Of a stretch of 9,514 bases of DNA, positions 8,211 to 9,514 are shown piece after piece (the first letter of the stretch is position 1; each line of letters opens with the position of its first letter). Both the position numbers and the translations under genes were made by a program. The stretch comes from Desulfuromonadales bacterium. GTDB lineage: Bacteria; Desulfobacterota; Desulfuromonadia; Desulfuromonadales; BM103. The notes beneath the pieces were generated by a model. That model ran no database searches. It saw only the letters and a program-made list of their open reading frames with translations, and had not been told where the DNA came from. Location of the stretch: the NCBI GenBank assembly GCA_029859485.1, contig JAOUDB010000068.1, positions 1-9,514 of the forward strand, in the 5' to 3' direction.

Positions 8211-9514
8211 TCAGGCGGCAGCGTCCTTGATCTTGCGTATCTCTTCACGGATCAGGTTTTCGGCAAGATCAGGGACAACCTCCCAGGCAACCCGCTCCAG
8301 AATTGATCCAGCCAGTTTTTCCACGACCTTGGTGACAACCTTTTCGATAATCTGTTCGATTTCGTCTTCACCCATCGCAGAAGCTTTCGCTTCTACATCC
8401 ACAGCAGAGGCTGCGGCAGCAACAGGAGCAGCTTCCTCGATGACAACTTCAGGAACTTCTTCGACTGGGGCAGACTCCACCACAGGCGCTTCAAAGACCG
8501 GAGAAGCGGCAACCACAGGCTCATCAACAAAGACGTCGACTTCTTCCGCTGCTGGAGTCGCACTCACTTCAGGGGACACTGCGATCGGTTCCGCTGCTGC
8601 AAAAACATCTTCATCTTCAATGGCAGCAATGTCAGCAACAGGCTCCGCAAAGACATCTTCGGCCGCATCGTCACGCGACCAGGCCGCAAGAGTCTGCTCT
8701 GGCATCACCGGCTCGAGGTCTTCCTCGCCCAGGATATCATCATCTCCCAGAGGCATGATCTCGTCCTCGTCCATATCAAAAACATCGAGGTCGGCACTAA
8801 CCGTCGGCAACTCTTCCACTTCACCAAAGTCTGCGACCGGAAGTTCTTCTACTTCCTCAAACTCTGTAACCGGCAGAGGTTCTTCTTCGGCGAAAGCAAA
8901 GTCATCTTCGACGGCTGCAACCGGCTCATCAGCAACAAAGGCCTCTACAAAAAAGGCTTCTGTGGCAACTGGCGCCGATTCCGTTTCGGTGGCAACCTCA
9001 CTCCAGGCATCTGCAACAGCAGGCTCGGACTCCACGGCAGGTTCGGACTCCACAGCAGGCATCTCTTCCTCGAAAGAGATATCTCCAAAAGGATCCTCGG
9101 ACGCAGCGCTCTCTACCGGTTCGGCGGTAGCGACTTCATCAAAAGCATTAAGAGGCTCCTCTTCTATGGCAAAGGCCTCGACCGCGGCAGGTTCAGGCTC
9201 GACGGCGGGGGCTGGTGCAACAAAAGGCTCCGGCTCAGCCACAGGTGCCGATTCAACCACGGCAGCGGCGCTGAGCAACTCAGCGACCTTATCAATCAGG
9301 CTTTGTGACTCAAAAGGTTTTTCAATCCAGGCGTCCGCTTTGCAACTGCGAGCCTTATCCTCGTCAAACGGCTCAAAAGAACCGGCTAGGAGCAAAACAG
9401 GAATATGCTGAAGGGCAGGATCCTGTTTGATCGCCGTGGTCAGTTCATAACCATTCTTTCCCGGCATGTAGACGTCGCTCATAATCAAATCTGGCTTGAG
9501 CTCCTGAGCTTTAG
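8211..9514 (-). CDS. Receiver-domain protein with acidic linker and conserved-looking C-terminal helix (5' end cut)
   Basis: The frame runs off the right edge, so the N-terminus is missing; 433 residues are visible, 425 counted from the TTG codon at 9488. They begin within a response-regulator receiver domain. The phosphoacceptor Asp is in SDVYMPG (codon 9476-9474) and the conserved Lys is 52 residues later in WIEKPF, exactly as in CheY. The Thr/Ser switch position 30 residues after the Asp is Ala (LLLAG). After about residue 70 comes a linker of nearly 300 residues rich in Glu, Ala, Val and Pro, with short internal repeats and almost no Lys or Arg, probably disordered. The last 55 residues return to a charged, amphipathic helical segment containing AWEVVPDLAENLIREEIRK, likely an interaction module. 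There is no DNA-binding or enzyme domain, so it probably acts through protein contacts, perhaps in motility or polarity as in RomR-like proteins. That analogy rests on architecture only. Confidence 0.88.
   Translation of the reverse strand, partial: KAQELKPDLIMSDVYMPGKNGYELTTAIKQDPALQHIPVLLLAGSFEPFDEDKARSCKADAWIEKPFESQSLIDKVAELLSAAAVVESAPVAEPEPFVAPAPAVEPEPAAVEAFAIEEEPLNAFDEVATAEPVESAASEDPFGDISFEEEMPAVESEPAVESEPAVADAWSEVATETESAPVATEAFFVEAFVADEPVAAVEDDFAFAEEEPLPVTEFEEVEELPVADFGEVEELPTVSADLDVFDMDEDEIMPLGDDDILGEEDLEPVMPEQTLAAWSRDDAAEDVFAEPVADIAAIEDEDVFAAAEPIAVSPEVSATPAAEEVDVFVDEPVVAASPVFEAPVVESAPVEEVPEVVIEEAAPVAAAASAVDVEAKASAMGEDEIEQIIEKVVTKVVEKLAGSILERVAWEVVPDLAENLIREEIRKIKDAAA
9019..9060 (-). 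repeat. Tandem 18-bp coding repeat in the acidic linker
   Basis: An 18-bp unit (9019-9036, 9037-9054, partial to 9060) differs at two positions between copies. On the minus strand it encodes the six-residue repeat ESEPAV. Similar but more degenerate repeats built on EVEELPV lie near 8800-8875. This suggests the linker grew by in-frame duplication and may vary in length between strains. Confidence 0.7.

Overview
The window looks like chromosomal DNA from an anaerobic deltaproteobacterium of the Desulfuromonadales type (Geobacter/Desulfuromonas/Pelobacter relatives). This is inferred from a GAF-type PtsP, a sigma-54 activator carrying hydrogenase-like and ferredoxin domains, and a receiver protein with an Ala/Val/Pro/Glu-rich linker upstream of valS. 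No rRNA, tRNA, CRISPR array, phage gene or transposase is visible.

Layout. 1-127: short leader with a sigma-70-like promoter overlapped by an 18-bp palindrome. 128-2407 (+): a sigma-54-dependent activator whose sensory half combines a 2x[4Fe-4S] ferredoxin, an iron-hydrogenase large-subunit-like domain and a CxxCGYxxC-type Fe-S domain. 2408-2917: a 510-bp intergenic region with two more copies of the palindrome, a sigma-54 promoter with ideal spacing, a roughly 100-nt putative small RNA ending in a strong intrinsic terminator, then the ptsP leader. 2918-5263 (+): ptsP. 5264-5435: convergent intergenic region with a five-unit ACTGGGG repeat (a perfect G-quadruplex motif) and the valS terminator. 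5436-8093 (-): valS. 8094-8210: a hairpin and the valS ribosome binding site. 8211-9514 (-): receiver-domain protein, cut by the right edge.

The most interesting proposal is a compact circuit at the left end. The same palindrome (TGTGCC-N6-GGCACA) lies on the activator's own promoter and at about -199 and -133 from the predicted start of the sigma-54 transcript. The simplest reading is that the hydrogenase-like/Fe-S sensor represses its own gene and, on a redox or H2-related signal, switches on a small non-coding RNA. That RNA has a CU-rich terminator loop that could block ribosome binding sites, and two GGA motifs that could instead bind CsrA. The elements are seen in the sequence; the wiring, the signal and the RNA's targets are inference.

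ptsP encodes enzyme I of the nitrogen phosphotransferase system and may also receive read-through from the RNA promoter. valS and the receiver gene share a strand, but a hairpin lies between them, so they need not be one operon.
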